From contig JAJKFL010000026.1 in assembly GCA_021186555.1 (NCBI GenBank), positions 62,001-126,000 of the forward strand: a stretch of 64,000 nt of DNA. Direction: 5' to 3'. This document shows positions 61,551 through 64,000 of this stretch, piece by piece (the stretch's first letter is position 1; the number at the start of each line of letters is the position of its first letter). The notes under the pieces are model-generated. The model made no database searches and was not told the origin of the DNA. It saw only the letters and a list, made by a program, of their open reading frames with translations. This DNA is from Reticulitermes speratus. Its lineage: Eukaryota; Arthropoda; Insecta; Blattodea; Rhinotermitidae. A program made the position numbers and the translations under genes.

Positions 61551-61770
61551 TTCATTCATTCATTCTGCAGTCTGTCTTACGACAGGTCCGTAGCCTCTTC
61601 CAAAGCGAGTTCTCCACAGGATGCGATCTAGTGCTTCCTCTTTCAATTTCCAGTATCTTTTCTTTCCCTTAAGGTCATCCAGTACTGCTTACGTCTTCTC
61701 CCTCGTCTTCCCGTCATTTCTATCCTTCCCTCTAACTTTCCTTCAATCACGTGTTCAGAAGACAGTTTTA
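61551..61770 (-). pseudogene. LINE 3' terminal fragment (minus strand)
   Basis: Reading the minus strand from about 61760: IEGKLEGRIEMTGRRGRRRK, then a frame change, KEEALDRILWRTRF and GRGYGPVVRQTAE before a stop, ending in an (ATGA)n-like tail at 61550-61566. This C-terminal block is common to endonuclease/RT LINEs of insects, probably the same group as the element at 1-1905. The rest of the element is absent. Confidence 0.65.
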
Positions 61771-62590
61771 CACAAGACAGGGATAGGGATAAGAAATCAA
61801 TTACGCCCCGCAATAAAGTATGGCTTTCAGCGCGCCAATTTTCGTAAAGTTTCCAATCACTCAATAAATTCCTACGGAAATCTCCCGTATCGAATTATTT
61901 CAAATCTGATTAAGAACTGTACAAAATACAGCCAATTTTCATTTACGCCCAAAGCAATGTATGGCCTTCAGTGCGCCAACTTAAGTCGGCTTAATTACAG
62001 CACAGGCTGCAGGCAGGCCTACAGGCAGCTGTGCACTGAAGATGCCTCTCACTGCAGGCCAGCAGGCCTGAGGTCCTCACAGACACCACGAACAGCTGTC
62101 GTGATGGAAAGGACCTCCTAGTCCTATCTTCTGTATTAAGACGGAAGCAAAAAATTCTTCCGAAACGTCGGTAAATTTCTATCAGATTACACAGCGTCAT
62201 ATCCCAGTTACAGTATTTATTTAGGCGTAGGGGGAGACCTCGTAAACGCGCCCATGCCTACACTGAAACACTGACAGACAGCTGCGGTCGTGACCTTTGA
62301 CTTGTTCTGAGTGACGGCGGAAGGTTAGCGGTGAGGCCGGCTGACGCGACCGCCCCAAAAATGGCGTCTTGCTATAAACTGGACCAGCAGCGGTTTCCTA
62401 CATTGGACAACCTGCTTCATATGATCAATGTTAGGAAAATGAGGAGAAAAGCTTCTTTATAGATTTTCAAATTAATAGTGAATACACGTGTACAAGTTAA
62501 ATGTAGGTACACGTGTGCTGGTGCTCAGTTTGTGTGGTACTGAGTGTACTTAGTGTACAGAATGGGGGGGGGGGAATGATGGAGAGAGCA
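61771..62590. other. Unassigned sequence with a dispersed-element remnant
   Basis: Two ~40-bp segments (tacgccccgcaataaagtat... at about 61802 and tacgcccaaagcaatgtatg... at about 61943) are diverged direct repeats. A ccgaaacgtcggta motif at 62160-62173 matches the inverted pair at 58295-58485, so 62020-62175 is probably a fragment of that same dispersed element. No gene recognised. Confidence 0.45.
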
Positions 62591-62604
62591 CTGGTTGCAT
62601 ATCG

Positions 62605-62945
62605 GAATGGGCAATTGGTCGATATGTATAAGGTCAATTCTGGTCGATAGTAAATGCCGAATGTGTCAATTGGTCGATTAATTGTCAATAATTGGCCGAT
62701 ATGTATAATTGTCGATAGATTATTGGTCGATATGTGTAATTGGTCGATATGTATAATTGGTCGATATGCTATAATTGGTCGATATGTTAATTGGTCGATA
62801 TGTATAATTGGTCGATATGTGTAATTGGTCGATATGTATAATTGGTCGATATGTATAATTGGTCGATATGTATAATTGGTCGATATTTGTATATTGTGTC
62901 GACATGTATAATTGGTCGATATGTATAATTGTCGATATGCATTAC
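62605..62945 (+). repeat. 17-bp minisatellite (attggtcgatatgtata)
   Basis: About 18 copies of attggtcgatatgtata with frequent single-base losses. Some copies read gtgtaa or ttaa in place of gtataa. Minus-strand frames of a YRPI-type repeat are by-products. Confidence 0.9.
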
Positions 62946-63144
62946 TTTGCGCATATGTGAATTGTCACATGTATATTCGCGGTCCAATGTTAATTCACGA
63001 ACGCTGCTACTAATTCAGGTCATATGCCTTCTGTCATAGCAAGTCAAAAATGCAGCTGGTCAGTGTATAATGAGTACGTCTTTGGAAATTATGCGCATTA
63101 CACTTTATTTGCGATCCAACTTTGTGACACAGCTGCTCGTTTTC

Positions 63145-64000
63145 AGCGTCCAATATAGCAGCGGTCTTCTGCTTTTAGCGGTCCAATAGCAGGCGTATGG
63201 TCTTCTGGGAATTAGTCGTCCCACAATAGGACAAGACGCTTCTGTGTTTAGCGGTCCAATATAGGCAGGCGGTCTTCTGTGTTTAGCGGTCCAATATAGG
63301 CAGGCGGTCTTCTGTTTTTAGCGGTCCAATATAGGCAGGCGGTCTTCTGTGTTTAGCGGTCCAATATAGGCAGGCGGTCTTCTGTGTTTAGCGGTCCAAT
63401 ATAGGCAGGCGGTCTTCTGTGTTTAGCGGTCCAATATAGGCAGGCGGTCTTCTGTGTTTAGCGGTCCAATATAGGCAGGCGGTCTTCTGTGTTTAGCGGT
63501 CCAATATAGGCAGGCGGTCTTCTGTGTTTAGCGGTCCAATATAGGCAGGCGGTCTTCTGTGTTTAGCGGTCCAATACAGGCAGGCGGTCTTCTGTGTTTA
63601 GCGGTCCAATATAGGCAGGCGGTCTTCTGTGTTTAGCGGTCCAATACAGGCAGGCGATCTTCTGTGTTTAGCGGTCCAATATAGGCAGGCGGTCTTCTGT
63701 GTCTAGAGGTCCAATATAGGCAGACGGTCTTCTGTGTTTAGCGGTCCAACATAGGCAGACGGTCTTCTGTGTTTAGCGGTCCAACATAGGCAGGCAGTCT
63801 TCTGTGTTTAGCGGTCCAATACAGGCAGGCGGTCTTCTGTGTCTAGCGGTCCAATATAGGCAGACGGTCTTCTGTGTTTAGCGGTCCAATATAGGCAGAC
63901 GGTCTTCTGTGTTTAGCGGTCCAGTATAGGCAGACGGTCTTCTGTGTTTAGCGGTCCAATACAGGCAGACGGTCTTCTGTGTTTAGCGGTCCAATATAGG
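63145..64000 (+). repeat. 35-bp minisatellite running off the right edge, about 24 copies in view
   Basis: The unit contains ggtcttctgtgtttagcggt then ccaatataggcaggc (35 bp). The first copies (63145-63235) are diverged. From 63235 on they are regular, with cag/cgg, ata/aca and gcg/gag variants becoming more frequent toward the right edge. The array continues outside the window. Confidence 0.95.

Overview
This is a window of a eukaryotic, almost certainly insect, nuclear genome. It holds one spliced host gene, no bacterial-style operons, and a very high load of nested transposable elements, tRNA-derived SINEs and minisatellites. The non-LTR retrotransposon types (RTE-like, R1-clade, a CR1/jockey-like 3' fragment), the DNA transposon relics (pogo, Merlin, mariner, hAT and Tigger MITEs) and a GC-rich tRNA-SINE with a (CTTTAC)n tail suggest a polyneopteran such as a cockroach, termite or stick insect. 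That placement is inferred from remembered family resemblance, not from a search.

Layout. 1-2290: 5' part of an RTE-like retrotransposon on the minus strand, with an open frame that runs off the left edge. 2291-7200: mostly unassigned sequence with a degenerate short-period repeat near its end. 7266-20240: a ~64-bp satellite carrying (CA)n, interrupted by a nearly complete R1-clade retrotransposon (11680-16654) with a clean 13-bp target duplication. 21895-27810: a nested block in which a decayed pogo transposon hosts a Merlin element (8-bp target duplication, one terminal repeat amplified in tandem) and a 5'-truncated LINE whose 3' UTR has expanded into two tandem arrays. 28995-30850: a SINE, a 74-bp minisatellite and an internally deleted mariner. 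31415-32547: an unidentified intronless two-frame coding region. 34220-39790: three unrelated minisatellites (45, 42 and 32 bp) and a foldback repeat.

40858-50967 (minus strand) is the one host gene I can reconstruct: a five-exon Rab-family small GTPase of 230 residues ending in a CC prenylation motif. Intron 4 carries a ~4.1-kb array of a 40-bp unit. The last 3' splice acceptor lies in a 42-bp tandem repeat, giving four in-frame candidate acceptors. Intron 3 carries a hAT MITE, a Tigger-like MITE and a mariner relic.

52016-54700: a SINE followed by a 54-bp array. 55200-60872: a ~5.7-kb foldback structure whose ~2.1-kb inverted arms are themselves tandem arrays of a 114-bp unit. 60873-64000: LINE debris, a 17-bp array and a 35-bp array that runs off the right edge.

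More than a third of the window is tandem repeat. Parts of the satellite (about 8100-9880 and 18090-20240) are dominated by single-base losses and look like unpolished long-read consensus. The single-base frameshifts in the retrotransposon ORFs should be judged with that in mind.
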